A stretch of DNA of 64,000 bases from Methylobacterium persicinum (GCF_022179525.1 NZ_BPQX01000007.1:1-64000), one strand, 5' to 3'. Positions 19,836 through 28,525 are shown, numbered from the stretch's first letter. Notes: generated from the letters alone by a model not told the origin. Numbers and translations are program-made.

Positions 19836-20240
19836 ATGATCTATAGGCTTGCGCTTGCTCTTCCGTTCGCCCTGGCCCTCTGCGGTACCGCCACCGCTCA
19901 GACGGCCGCCCAGCATGGGCGAACGGCCCTGATACACGGGAACTACTGCGGTCCGGGCAACAACGCCCCCGCCGCCCCGGTGGATGCCCTGGATGCCGCG
20001 TGCGCACGACACGATGCATGCACGCCCGATGGCGGGTTGGCGACGAAGGCCTGCAACCTTCGCCTCCAGCGCGAGGCCGAGGCCATCTCGCATGATCCCC
20101 GGCAATCGGACGACCTGAGGGCCATGGCCGGCCTGGTATCCATGGGTGCTTCGATGATGCTGTCGTCACGGGAGCCGGAACACCCGGCGGTGGACGCCCG
20201 GGGCCGTGGCGCCAAAGCCTGGGCGGCCTATACCCGCTAG
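19836..20240 (+). CDS. Secreted phospholipase A2-like protein
   Basis: 134 residues. A signal peptide (MIYRLALALPFALALCGTATAQ) precedes a short domain with the PLA2 hallmarks: YCGPG (37-41, calcium loop), then PVDALDAACARHDAC with the catalytic His59-Asp60 pair and cysteines 56 and 62. In PLA2 enzymes this pair hydrolyses the sn-2 acyl ester of phospholipids with Ca2+. The ATG 19836 matches the signal peptide start; the frame extends to 19791 without support. It is small but typical of prokaryotic PLA2-like proteins. Activity is not proven. Confidence 0.75.
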   Translation: MIYRLALALPFALALCGTATAQTAAQHGRTALIHGNYCGPGNNAPAAPVDALDAACARHDACTPDGGLATKACNLRLQREAEAISHDPRQSDDLRAMAGLVSMGASMMLSSREPEHPAVDARGRGAKAWAAYTR

Positions 20241-20399
20241 GCGATGACGGCTGTTCCCAGGTCGGGAGGCGAACCGGAGTGCCCGGCTCGCCATCTCGTG
20301 TCTGTGGGAGGTCCCTATGACGGTTGGCTGTCGAGGCAGGGTTGCGACGAGAGCCGTTCTCGTCGGAAACCCATCACCGGATTCGCCGTTGGATCATCC

Positions 20400-20774
20400 A
20401 TGTCGGGGAAGCGCGCGCCGGAAGCATCAGTGATCCTCGTCGTCGAGGACGACGACCACGTGCGGATGAACGCCGTCGAGGCGCTGCAGGACAATGGATT
20501 CAGCGTCATCGAGGCGCGTCACGCGGACGAGGCCTGGAGCATCCTGGAGAGCCGCGGCGACATCGGCGTCGTGTTCACCGACATCGACATGCCGGGCTCC
20601 ATGTGCGGCCTGACGCTTTCGGAGCGCGTGCACCGCGCATGGCCCGAGATCCGCTTGGTCCTTACCTCCGGCCGCCACCGCCTGTCCGCCCGGGACGTGC
20701 CGGACCACGGTCGGTTCGTGGCGAAGCCTTACCGTGCGTCCGAGGTCATAGACGCGATCCACCACGCCGTCTGA
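20400..20774 (+). CDS. Single-domain response regulator (CheY-like)
   Basis: About 124 residues, receiver domain only. The acidic pocket is in VVEDDDH, the phospho-Asp in FTDIDMPGS, the switch Thr in VLTSGR and the conserved Lys in VAKPYR. It has no output domain, so it probably relays phosphate or acts by protein contact. The hybrid kinases upstream are candidate partners. ATG 20400 is the first start adjoining the domain; the open frame begins at 20244. Confidence 0.88.
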   Translation: MSGKRAPEASVILVVEDDDHVRMNAVEALQDNGFSVIEARHADEAWSILESRGDIGVVFTDIDMPGSMCGLTLSERVHRAWPEIRLVLTSGRHRLSARDVPDHGRFVAKPYRASEVIDAIHHAV

Positions 20775-20825
20775 TCGGAGACGGTCGGGGCGCGGGACGG
20801 GCATGCCGTCCCGCGCCCGTGCGCA

Positions 20826-21029
20826 CTAGGCCTTGCCGGTGACCTTGTCGGCGACGTGCTTGGCGCTGTCCTTGACGTCGCCGGTCGTCTTTTGGGCCTC
20901 GCCCTTGAGTTCCTGGGCGTGGCCCTCGGCCTTCATCTTGTCGTTGCCGGTCGCATTGCCGATGCCCTGCTTCACGTTGCCGACGGCCTCGTTGGCAAGG
21001 CCCTTGATCTTGTCGGTGGTGCTGCTCAC
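20826..21029 (-). CDS. CsbD-family stress protein
   Basis: 67 residues starting MSSTTDKIKGLANEAVGNVKQ, with the full-length CsbD pattern (KIKG..NEA.G..K...G......K.EG..QE.KG.AQ). These small helical, hydrophilic proteins are induced by general stress in many bacteria; biochemical function is unknown. Confidence 0.93.
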   Translation of the reverse strand: MSSTTDKIKGLANEAVGNVKQGIGNATGNDKMKAEGHAQELKGEAQKTTGDVKDSAKHVADKVTGKA

Positions 21030-21123
21030 GGCGCTTCTCCCAAACCATGACCGGGATCGGTCGAGGTGCGCAGGAACGGCCGCGGTACAGTTCCCGTTCC
21101 TCGATGGCCATCACGGCCCCGCG

Positions 21124-21357
21124 ATGGAGCCCCCGATCCGATGGGCGGCGGGATACGTATCTCTGCGACACATCCCACTACCGCGCGTGTCGGCCTTCGC
21201 CGGCGAAGGGGTCTACACCTACGTGAGGGACGGCGCCCTGACCCTGGCGGGGCTGCGCGGAAGCCGGGCGGCGCAATTGATCGGGCGGCGCGGGGCCCGC
21301 AACCAGGTGGCGGAGGACGCGCGCCACCTCCTCCTGACGGGTCGCCTCAAGGACTGA
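21124..21357 (+). CDS. Hypothetical small protein
   Basis: 77 residues starting MEPPIRWAAGYVS and containing FAGEGVYTYVRDGALTLAGLRGSRAAQLIGRRGARNQVAEDARHLLL. The composition looks protein-like and the stop is clean, but I recognise no family. The frame is open further upstream over the CsbD promoter, which does not help choose a start. Confidence 0.4.
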   Translation: MEPPIRWAAGYVSLRHIPLPRVSAFAGEGVYTYVRDGALTLAGLRGSRAAQLIGRRGARNQVAEDARHLLLTGRLKD

Positions 21358-21378
21358 CGCCCGACATTCAGTAGAAGG

Positions 21379-21663
21379 CTAGCGTCGCGCTTCGAGGGAG
21401 GCCACGGCGTCGCCGTTCCAGACGATGCCGAACCCGGCCAGTTCGACGGCTTCCGTTACGACCGCCTTCCAATCCGCGAGCGGCCGGTCCTCGGCTCTTG
21501 CGTAGACGGACTCGCAGATCCGGTTGACGCTGCCGACCGACGCGGCGCCCCGCTCTTTCCAGTGTCGATTCAGTGGCACCAGGGCGGCATCGTAGAGCCG
21601 CGCGCGTTCGTCCATGGCCAGGAGGTCGAGGCGCATGTCCTCGAATTCCGCGGGACCGATCAT
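21379..21663 (-). CDS. Hypothetical protein
   Basis: 94 residues (MIGPAEFEDMRLDLLAMDERARLYDAALVP...), predicted mostly helical and acidic. No family recognised and no signal sequence. A short gap separates it from the exported protein upstream on the same strand, so they may share a transcript. Confidence 0.55.
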   Translation of the reverse strand: MIGPAEFEDMRLDLLAMDERARLYDAALVPLNRHWKERGAASVGSVNRICESVYARAEDRPLADWKAVVTEAVELAGFGIVWNGDAVASLEARR

Positions 21664-21726
21664 CTCAGGGACTCCCTCATGCTCGTGCGGGCCGGTCCGC
21701 GCGGGGGCGGACCGGCGAACGGAACG

Positions 21727-22080
21727 CTACGGCAGGGCGCCGATCATGCCCTTGGCCTCGGTCATGGTGTTCTCGCAGGCCCGCTGGTTGCCCCGGCGGT
21801 CCTCCGCGACCGCCCGTGCGATCAGGGTTCGTGCCTCGGCGACGTGGTCCGCGGTCGAGACCGTGGCGGGGTCGCTCGGCGCGTTTAGGCGCACCGTGGT
21901 CACGCCGCGGGGCGAGCCCGTCCGGAGGGTGTGCCCCGCCTGCAGGCCGGTGACTTGCACGGCGCCCGCGCTGTCGAGGCGGCGTTCGATGGTTCCGATC
22001 TGCTCCGCGCAGGAGGATGCCAGCGCGGGCAGCGGGAGGGTGGCGAGGCCTAGGGCGGCCAGAGTCATTGCGAGGCGCAT
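21727..22080 (-). CDS. Small exported protein of unknown function
   Basis: 117 residues with a clear signal peptide (MRLAMTLAALGLATLPLPALAS), two cysteines in the mature part (SSCAEQIG and RACENTM) that could form a disulfide, and a helical region (VAEARTLIARAVAEDRRGNQRACEN). Periplasmic; no known family. Confidence 0.65.
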   Translation of the reverse strand: MRLAMTLAALGLATLPLPALASSCAEQIGTIERRLDSAGAVQVTGLQAGHTLRTGSPRGVTTVRLNAPSDPATVSTADHVAEARTLIARAVAEDRRGNQRACENTMTEAKGMIGALP

Positions 22081-22345
22081 CGTGTCGCTTTCGGAGGATG
22101 GCAGCGCCGCGGCCCCGTCCGACGAACGGGCGACCCGGTGCCGTCCCTCACGCGGCGATGCGAGGGTAGCGCTCGAACAACCCTCTTCGGCAATTAATGT
22201 TGCACCGCAGCATAAACGATTCGGCGCGTTCGGCCTTTCGCATGCCGGTGCAGCCCGAAGCGCGGATGAAGCACAAGGTTATCCACACCCATCAACACCC
22301 GAAAATTTCGGCAGGCGTGGCCGCTTGGCGGAACCTGCCCCGTGT

Positions 22346-22360
22346 GTTCCACTTTTGTTC
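22346..22360 (+). promoter_or_regulatory. LexA (SOS) box of alphaproteobacterial type
   Basis: GTTC-CACTTTT-GTTC, exactly the direct repeat GTTC-N7-GTTC bound by alphaproteobacterial LexA. It ends 24 bp before the umuD start, so it overlaps the promoter or leader of umuDC and would be released on DNA damage. Confidence 0.85.
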
Positions 22361-22384
22361 TTTGCGGATTCGTGGAGCGCACGC

Positions 22385-22813
22385 ATGCAGGTCCTGGGTA
22401 TCACGGTCGGGTTGCCGACCCCGGTTCCCATCCTCGCCAGGGCGGTCCGCGCGGGCTTCCCCAGCCCCGCGGACGACTTCGTCGAGGACGAGATCGACCT
22501 TCAGCGCTTGCTGATCGCGAACCGGCCGGCGACCTTCCTCGTCCGGGTGGCGGGCGACAGCATGCTCCTGGCCCGCCTGCACGACGGCGACCTCGCGGTG
22601 GTCGACCGGTCACTGAGCCCACGCAACGGCGACGTGGTGGTAGTCGACGTCGACGGCGAACGCTCGTTCAAGGTCTGGCGCCGCCAGGGCCCGCGGGTGA
22701 TCCTCTCCTTTGCCAACCCGCGCTTCCCCGAGTTCCGCCTCGCCCCGGACGCGGTGGTCGAGGTCTGGGGCGTGGTGTCGGGGTCGATCAACCCAAGGCG
22801 CCGCGCGGAATGA
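22385..22813 (+). CDS. umuD: UmuD-like autoprotease subunit of DNA polymerase V
   Basis: 142 residues of the S24 LexA/UmuD family. The self-cleavage site is the Ala-Gly pair at 23-24 (VRAGFPSPADD), the catalytic Ser is Ser59 (AGDSM) and the Lys is Lys96 (RSFKVWRR). After RecA-stimulated cleavage, UmuD' joins UmuC for translesion synthesis. ATG 22385 gives the family N-terminus; its stop overlaps the umuC ATG (ATGA). Controlled by the SOS box just upstream. Confidence 0.9.
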   Translation: MQVLGITVGLPTPVPILARAVRAGFPSPADDFVEDEIDLQRLLIANRPATFLVRVAGDSMLLARLHDGDLAVVDRSLSPRNGDVVVVDVDGERSFKVWRRQGPRVILSFANPRFPEFRLAPDAVVEVWGVVSGSINPRRRAE

Positions 22814-24096
22814 CCCGGGCTTACGCCCTCTCGGACGGCAACAGCTTCTACTGCTCGTGCGAGCGGGTGTTCGACGCCCGGCTGGCCCGGGTGCCCGTGA
22901 TCGTGCTGTCGAACAACGACGGTTGTGCGATTGCCCGGACGTCCGAAGCGAAGGCGCTCGGCATCCGCATGGGCGAGCCGTTCTTCAAGATCCGAGACAT
23001 GTGCCGGTCGCAGGGCGTGCGGGTCTACTCCTCGAACTACGCCCTATACGGTGACATGTCGGCCCGGGTGAACACGGTCTACCGGGGCTTCTCGCCCCGC
23101 ATCGAGATCTACTCCATCGACGAGAGCTTTTTGGATCTCTCGGACGTGCGCGAGGCCGACCGCGTGACCCTGTGCCGGGACATGCGGGAGACGGTGCGGG
23201 TGTGGACGGGCATCCCGACGTGCGTCGGCATCGGCGCCACCAAGACGCTCGCTAAGCTCGCCAACCACGTGGCTAAGAAGGCACCCGAGCTCGGCGGGGT
23301 CTGTGACCTGACCGATCCGGTGCAGTACGACCACTGGATGGCCCGCATCCCGCCCGAGGACATCTGGGGCGTCGGACCGGCCAACGCCCGCAAGCTGGAG
23401 GCCCTTGGCTGCGAGAGCGTCGCCGACGTGCGCGACCTCGACACCCGGGCGGTGCGCAAGGCCATGACGGTGGTAGGCGAGCGCCTCGTGCAGGAACTGC
23501 GCGGCATGGCCTGCCTCGACCTTGAGGAGGTCGCACCGACCCGGAAAGGGTGCGCCGTGACCCGCAGTTTCTCCGACCGCGTCGAGGACCTCGCGACCAT
23601 GGAGCAGGCCGTCGCGACCCACGCCGCCCGGCTGGGCGAGAAGCTGCGCGCGGGGGGACTCGGGACCGACCATGTGACGGTCTTCTTCCACACCTCGGAG
23701 CACGACCGGGACCGGCCGCAGCGCTCGGTCTCGTCGGTGGTGACCCTGCCGGAGGCGTCGAACGACACCCTCGTGCTGGTGAAGGCGTGCCTGCACGGCG
23801 TCCGGAAGACCTGGAGGGACAGCTACCGCTATTCCAAGGCCGGTGTCGTCACGACGGATCTCGTGCCCCTGGCGGCCTCGCAGCGGGCCTTCCCGGGCCT
23901 GGGGCAACTCGACCGGGAACACGGGGCGGCGCTGATGGGGGCGCTGGATGCCTGCAATCGGCGTTTCGGGCGGGGCGCGGTCGTCCCGGGCAGCGCCGGG
24001 TTCGCCCCGAGACGTGAGTGGTCGACCAAGTTCGAGATGCGCTCGCCCCGCTACACCACCAGGGTCGACGAGGTGCCGGTGGTGATGGCGGCTTAA
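22810..24096 (+). CDS. umuC: UmuC-like translesion DNA polymerase (Y family)
   Basis: 428 residues. The palm begins YALSDGNSFYCSCERVF (first catalytic Asp), with the acidic pair in YSIDESFLDLS, NNDGCAIARTSEAKALGI in the fingers and GIGATKTLAKLANHVAKK, then the little-finger domain and a C-terminal DUF4113-like end (WSTKFEMRSPRYTTRVDEVPVV). In UmuC proteins this supports error-prone bypass with UmuD'2. The start overlaps umuD by 4 bp. Confidence 0.95.
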   Translation: MTRAYALSDGNSFYCSCERVFDARLARVPVIVLSNNDGCAIARTSEAKALGIRMGEPFFKIRDMCRSQGVRVYSSNYALYGDMSARVNTVYRGFSPRIEIYSIDESFLDLSDVREADRVTLCRDMRETVRVWTGIPTCVGIGATKTLAKLANHVAKKAPELGGVCDLTDPVQYDHWMARIPPEDIWGVGPANARKLEALGCESVADVRDLDTRAVRKAMTVVGERLVQELRGMACLDLEEVAPTRKGCAVTRSFSDRVEDLATMEQAVATHAARLGEKLRAGGLGTDHVTVFFHTSEHDRDRPQRSVSSVVTLPEASNDTLVLVKACLHGVRKTWRDSYRYSKAGVVTTDLVPLAASQRAFPGLGQLDREHGAALMGALDACNRRFGRGAVVPGSAGFAPRREWSTKFEMRSPRYTTRVDEVPVVMAA

Positions 24097-25292
24097 AGGG
24101 CTGACGAACTCGAACGTGGTCAGTAAGCCGTACCTCCGGAAGAAAGACGCGTTCATGCATGGGCCCGGGGATGGCGACGGCTTCGCCTCGTCGCGGCTCC
24201 CCGCGGAGGGAGGGCCGCATGTCGCGGTCGTCGTTGGCCCCTTGCACGTGCCCCGAGACTGGCCGGAAGAGTCGACGCTCGTCGGCAAGCCATTCGGTGC
24301 CGGGTCGTCCGACAACACGTCCGCAGTATCCTGCCCGAAGAGTACCGACCTTAGCCGTCGAGGACGCGGGGACGCCGATGGTCTTGCCCCGCTTCCGTTG
24401 GGCGATGCCGTCATCCGCCTATCCGCGTCGAACCTGGGTTTCGCACGCGCCATCGTCGCGATGAAGTTGCTGATGTCGGCCTATCGCTTGCGATCGTCCT
24501 AACTTGATCATCCAGGCCAAGGCGTGATGCTAGGTCGCGCCGCCCTGGCTCCCGGTGGAGCGCCACGAGGAGTCCTACTTGGTCCTCGATTTCGCGCCAG
24601 CCATGTCTGCTTTAGAGATGCAGCCGAACACCGACAAATGACCGGCTTGGGCGCAAAGCGGAAGATCCGCTTGTATGCGTCCCAGAAGGCTCGCGCTGCG
24701 ATGTTAGTAAACTGACAAGGCCGTTATTCTGCAGGACTGTCCCTTGCACACCGCTATCCGATGACCTCGCCAACGGACGATCGTCGCTGTCGAACCCGTT
24801 CCCATGGTTTGATGGGTGCCCCAAAACGTTGCTACGAAGTGCGAACTCGGAGCGAAAAAGCTTTTTTGCAGTGGGATTGAGCGTGCGACGTTGAATCCCC
24901 TTCTCCGCCAGTTACCTTTCCGCCGCACCATCCCGTAAGCGCTGCGTGTCGACATGCCGGCCGTGCTTGGAACGGCAGGGCCCGGGATCTCCGACGAGAG
25001 CGCTCCTGCCTCGCTCAAAGGGAGCCGGGCTGGTCGGTTATTCTGAGTCAGCCTCACAACCCGCGATGAGGTTGAGGCGCGAAGCCGAATTCGCCGGCTG
25101 GATGGCGAAGCTGGGGCTCTTTCGCTTTCCTCAGGAATCTCGGCTAAAGCGATTGTTGGCAATATACCTATAGTTTCGAACCTAAATTCGTCGGTCATTA
25201 ACAGTATTTGCTATCACTGAATCAGACCACAAGGATGACTATCAAGCATAACTCCCGAATATTCGGCGATAGAATATCCGATTATTCACCTA
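24097..25292. other. Long region without a convincing gene
   Basis: Nearly 1.2 kb. The longest frames (24116-24502 plus, 24704-25198 minus) have no binding site, no recognisable motif and shadow-like composition. The right 300 bp are AT-richer than the average here. A decayed gene or an unrecognised non-coding element is possible; I cannot support either. Confidence 0.4.
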
Positions 25293-26357
25293 TCATCCGA
25301 CGGGTCCGGCATATTTTTCCAGCAGCGCCCAAGATTCGCCGCCGAATTTTGTTTTCCACGTCTTGTAAAAATCTGTCTTTTCCAGATGCTGCCGAAATTC
25401 ATTGGGGTCGGTTGAATTAAAAATCATACCCTTGTTTTCCAGGGAAGCCTTCAGTGCGAGACTGTCCTTGAGGTTGTCTTCGCGCTGTCTTAGTGCGGCA
25501 GCATTGAAGTGCTTCGCCATCACATCTTTGAATTCGGTGGGTAATGATCTCCATGAGCGACCGCTGGCCAGTAGCCAAAAGCCGTCCCATGCATGGTTGG
25601 TGAGTGAACAGTATTTCTGGACCTCGTAGAACTTGGTCGCATTGATGATCGCCAGCGGATTCTCCTGTCCATCCGTAATCTTGGTCTGGAGCGCGGCATA
25701 AGCTTCACTCAGCGGAATGCTTGTTGGTGCAGCATTGAGCGCCGCAAACAGCGAGACCCAGAGCGGAACGACCGGCACGCGGATCTTGAAGCCTTTCAGA
25801 TTGCTCGGGTTTACGATCGGTTTCGTGCTTGTCGTGATCTGGCGAAAGCCATTGTCCCACATCGCTTCAAACGGCTGCAGGTTCGCCTTCTCGATGTTGC
25901 GTCGCATGAAGGCGCCGACCTCACCGTCCATCGCCGGCCAAACCTTGTCGTAGCTCGGGAAGACGAACCCGATCGCCGGGAGGGCTGCGGAGGGAACCAG
26001 GGTCGACAACAGGGTCGTGGGCATAGTGGCGAGTTCGAGCGCCCCAGAGCGCAACTGCGAGATCATGTCCGTGTCGCTGCCGAGCTGGTTGTTCGGAAAC
26101 ACGGAGATCAGAAGACGCCCGTTCGTCTCCTGTTCGATCGCGCCGATGGCCTCGGCGAGCCGCACGTTGAGGGAATGCGTGAGCGGCACATCATTGCCGA
26201 ATTTCAGCTTCGTCGGCGCGCCTTGCGCGCGAACGATCGCAGGGCTGAACACGCTGGCCATCCCCATGACGGCGGCGCCCGCCAGACGAAGCGCCGTGCG
26301 GCGGCTCAGGGCGGCGGGGCCATCGCGACGCGCGGCCTCGTCGTTCGGTTGACCCAC
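25293..26357 (-). CDS. TRAP transporter substrate-binding protein (DctP family)
   Basis: 354 residues. A Tat-like signal (SRRTALRLAGAAVMGMASVFSPAIVRA) precedes a DctP domain with KLKFGNDVPLTHSLNVRLAEAIGAIEQETNGRL and FRQITTSTKPIVNPSNLKGFKIRVP; the Arg in the last segment lies where TRAP proteins bind the carboxylate of their ligand. It would deliver an organic acid to a DctQM permease, but no DctQ or DctM gene adjoins it, so it is an orphan in this window. The TetR gene lies 126 bp upstream on the same strand. Ligand unknown; the catabolic genes to the right suggest a hydroxy or keto acid. Confidence 0.88.
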   Translation of the reverse strand: MGQPNDEAARRDGPAALSRRTALRLAGAAVMGMASVFSPAIVRAQGAPTKLKFGNDVPLTHSLNVRLAEAIGAIEQETNGRLLISVFPNNQLGSDTDMISQLRSGALELATMPTTLLSTLVPSAALPAIGFVFPSYDKVWPAMDGEVGAFMRRNIEKANLQPFEAMWDNGFRQITTSTKPIVNPSNLKGFKIRVPVVPLWVSLFAALNAAPTSIPLSEAYAALQTKITDGQENPLAIINATKFYEVQKYCSLTNHAWDGFWLLASGRSWRSLPTEFKDVMAKHFNAAALRQREDNLKDSLALKASLENKGMIFNSTDPNEFRQHLEKTDFYKTWKTKFGGESWALLEKYAGPVG

Positions 26358-26483
26358 GGCGTTTCTCCCTCGTTCGCGACTTGGCCGCCGCTCACTCGAC
26401 TGGCGTCCATCTGAATTCAGATATTGAATGCGAATATGCTTGGCGGCAAGACCGAAATCCGTCCGCCGTGGGCTCTTCCCCCT

Positions 26484-27230
26484 TTACGACTTCGTGATCG
26501 CGCGTTCGACGAAGGCGATTACGCTGGCAATATAAGCGCCGATGGGCGTGCCGCGTTTCCGGTATTTCGCACGCTTGACGTACCAATCCTGCAGCAATGG
26601 CTTGATGAGCGCGGCTGTCAGGTTGACATCGGGGATCGCGAAGACGCCTCGCTCGACCCCACGCGCCAGCACATCCGCGAAGATCCGCTCCGTGGCGAGT
26701 TCGCTCTCGATGGCGAAGGCCCGCGCGGCGGCGGGGAAGCCCTTCGCCTCCATGAAGGCGAAGACGAACCACGGCTGCATCGCCTCGGTGAGCCGAATAT
26801 GCGTCTCGATCAGCCAGCGCAGATGCGCGGCGGGATCGGCCTCGAGTCCAGCGGGCGCATCCCGCAAAACCGCCTCCACCGTCTCGGACACCTCCGTTAG
26901 GATCATGACGAGGAGGGTGTTCTTGTTGTCGAAATAGGAATAGAGGCCGCCCATGCTGAGGCCGGTGACGCGGGCGAGGTCGCGCAAGCTGATTTCGTGA
27001 AAGCTCTGCCGGCTCGACAGTTTCAGCACCGCCTCAATGATTCGGGCGAGGTTGGCGGTGGCGAGGTGCGGCTTGCGCACGCTCACGTGGTCGCGATGAC
27101 GTTCGAGGATGCGGGCGCAGACCGCTTCGGTCGTCGTGGCGTTTCTGGGGAATGCCTCCACCGCCGCACCCTTCACATCCGGATCCCGTGCCAGCGTCAT
27201 GGGTCCATCGTCTCGCCCATGGGGTTTCAT
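26484..27230 (-). CDS. TetR-family transcriptional regulator
   Basis: 248 residues. After an N-terminal extension of about 50 residues comes the TetR HTH (about 63-105): IIEAVLKLSSRQSFHEISLRDLARVTGLSMGGLYSYFDNKNTLL. The C-terminal ligand domain is helical, with IFADVLARGVERGVF near the middle. It is divergent from the acyl-CoA dehydrogenase operon with a perfect palindrome in the 83-bp gap, so it probably represses that operon and itself, with an acyl-CoA or related ligand as inducer (inferred). Confidence 0.88.
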   Translation of the reverse strand: MKPHGRDDGPMTLARDPDVKGAAVEAFPRNATTTEAVCARILERHRDHVSVRKPHLATANLARIIEAVLKLSSRQSFHEISLRDLARVTGLSMGGLYSYFDNKNTLLVMILTEVSETVEAVLRDAPAGLEADPAAHLRWLIETHIRLTEAMQPWFVFAFMEAKGFPAAARAFAIESELATERIFADVLARGVERGVFAIPDVNLTAALIKPLLQDWYVKRAKYRKRGTPIGAYIASVIAFVERAITKS

Positions 27231-27266
27231 AGCCTGTTGCCACGGCCGAGTTCAAACGCTAAATAA

Positions 27267-27280
27267 AGCGAGCGCTCGCT
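27267..27280. promoter_or_regulatory. Candidate TetR operator: perfect 14-bp palindrome
   Basis: AGCGAGC/GCTCGCT lies in the short gap between the divergent TetR gene and the acyl-CoA dehydrogenase, 33 bp before the latter's ATG, preceded by AAATAA and followed by CGTTTTTTCG. TetR regulators often bind such palindromes overlapping both promoters. Confidence 0.6.
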
Positions 27281-27313
27281 CGTTTTTTCGACGATCTGGG
27301 GAAGCCGCTCCCG

Positions 27314-28525
27314 ATGGATTTCACGATTTCCCCGCGCGTCGAGGAGTACCGCTCCCGCATCGCGGCCTTCGTCGACACCCACGTCATCCCCGTGGAGCGG
27401 GACAAGGCCGCCTATGACGGCCACGGCAACATCGCCCTGCCGGAGTTGGAGCGCCTGCGCGGCCTCGCCCGCGCCGAGGGGCTGTGGTGCCTCCAGCTCA
27501 AGCCGGAGACCGGCGGGGCGGGCCTCGACAAGGTCGGCATGGCGGTCTGCTACGAGGCGATGAACCGCTCGATCTTTGGGCCGGTGGTGTTCAACTCCGC
27601 CGCCCCCGACGACGGCAACATGATGGTGCTGGAGAAGGTCGCCACCCCCGAGCAGAAGGCGCGCTGGCTCGATCCGATCGTGCGCGGCGAGGTCCGATCC
27701 GCCTTCGCGATGACGGAGCCCCATCCCGGCGGCGGCTCCGACCCCGGCATGATCCAGACCCGCGCCGAGCGGCGGGGGGACAGCTACGTCGTCACCGGCC
27801 GTAAATGGTACATCACGGGCGCGGAGGACGCGGCCCACTTCATCCTGATGGCGCGAACCTCCGACGATGCCCGCAAGGGCCTCACCGCCTTCCTGTTCCA
27901 CCGGGACAGCCCCGGCTGGCATATCGTCCGGCGCATCGGGATCATGGGGCCGGAGGAGCACGGCGGCCATTGCGAGATCGCCTTCGAGGGGCTGGAAATC
28001 CCCGCGCGCGACGTGCTGATGAACGAGGGCGACGGGCTCAAGCTCACGCAGATCCGCCTCGGCCCGGCACGCCTGACCCATTGCATGCGCTGGCTCGGCC
28101 TGTCGAAGCGCTGCGTCGAGATCGCCCGCGCCTACGCCGCCGAGCGGCACGGCTTCGGCATCCGCCTCGCCGACCGCGAGAGCATCCAGCTCATGCTCGG
28201 CGACCTCGCCATGCGCATCGAGATCGGTCGGCTCCTCGTGGCCAAGGCCGCCTGGGCGCTGGACCGGGGCAGCTTCGCCCGCAAGGAGGTCTCCATGGCG
28301 AAGGTCCATGTGGCGAACCTCCTGCACGCGGCGGCCGACACGGCGATCCAGATCAACGGCGCGCGGGGCTATTCGACGGACACGCCCCTCGAATGGATCT
28401 ACCGCTACGCCCGGCAGGCACGGCTCGTGGACGGGGCCGACGAGGTCCACAAGATGGTGCTGAACCGCAACCTCGAGTCCGAGGGCGACGCCTTCTGGAC
28501 CTGGGATGTGGGGGACGCGGCGTGA
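27314..28525 (+). CDS. Acyl-CoA dehydrogenase, ACAD10/11 (LvaC-like) type
   Basis: 403 residues covering the N-terminal helical, beta and C-terminal helical parts of the acyl-CoA dehydrogenase fold, with FAMTEPHPGGGSDP and KWYITGAEDAAHFILMART for FAD and substrate, and QINGARGYSTDTPLEWIYRYARQARLVDGADEVHK at the C-terminus. Relatives of ACAD10/11 work with an aminoglycoside-phosphotransferase-like kinase to remove a 4-phosphate from 4-phosphoacyl-CoA rather than simply desaturate. Such a kinase and a DUF6285-like protein are encoded in this operon (30555, 31579), so an LvaC-like role is inferred; ordinary beta-oxidation is the alternative. Confidence 0.88.
   Translation: MDFTISPRVEEYRSRIAAFVDTHVIPVERDKAAYDGHGNIALPELERLRGLARAEGLWCLQLKPETGGAGLDKVGMAVCYEAMNRSIFGPVVFNSAAPDDGNMMVLEKVATPEQKARWLDPIVRGEVRSAFAMTEPHPGGGSDPGMIQTRAERRGDSYVVTGRKWYITGAEDAAHFILMARTSDDARKGLTAFLFHRDSPGWHIVRRIGIMGPEEHGGHCEIAFEGLEIPARDVLMNEGDGLKLTQIRLGPARLTHCMRWLGLSKRCVEIARAYAAERHGFGIRLADRESIQLMLGDLAMRIEIGRLLVAKAAWALDRGSFARKEVSMAKVHVANLLHAAADTAIQINGARGYSTDTPLEWIYRYARQARLVDGADEVHKMVLNRNLESEGDAFWTWDVGDAA

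Noticed and set aside
16543-20169. Minus-strand open frame of over 1200 codons
   Set aside because: It is antisense to the multi-PAS kinase, is rich in Gly/Arg/Asp/His without motifs, and reflects high GC at third codon positions of the true gene.
24116-24502. Possible 128-residue protein after umuC
   Set aside because: No ribosome binding site, no motif, and Gly/Asp/Ser-rich shadow-like composition.
24704-25198. Possible 164-residue minus-strand protein
   Set aside because: Ser/Arg-rich without structure or motif; overlapping frames are equally open.
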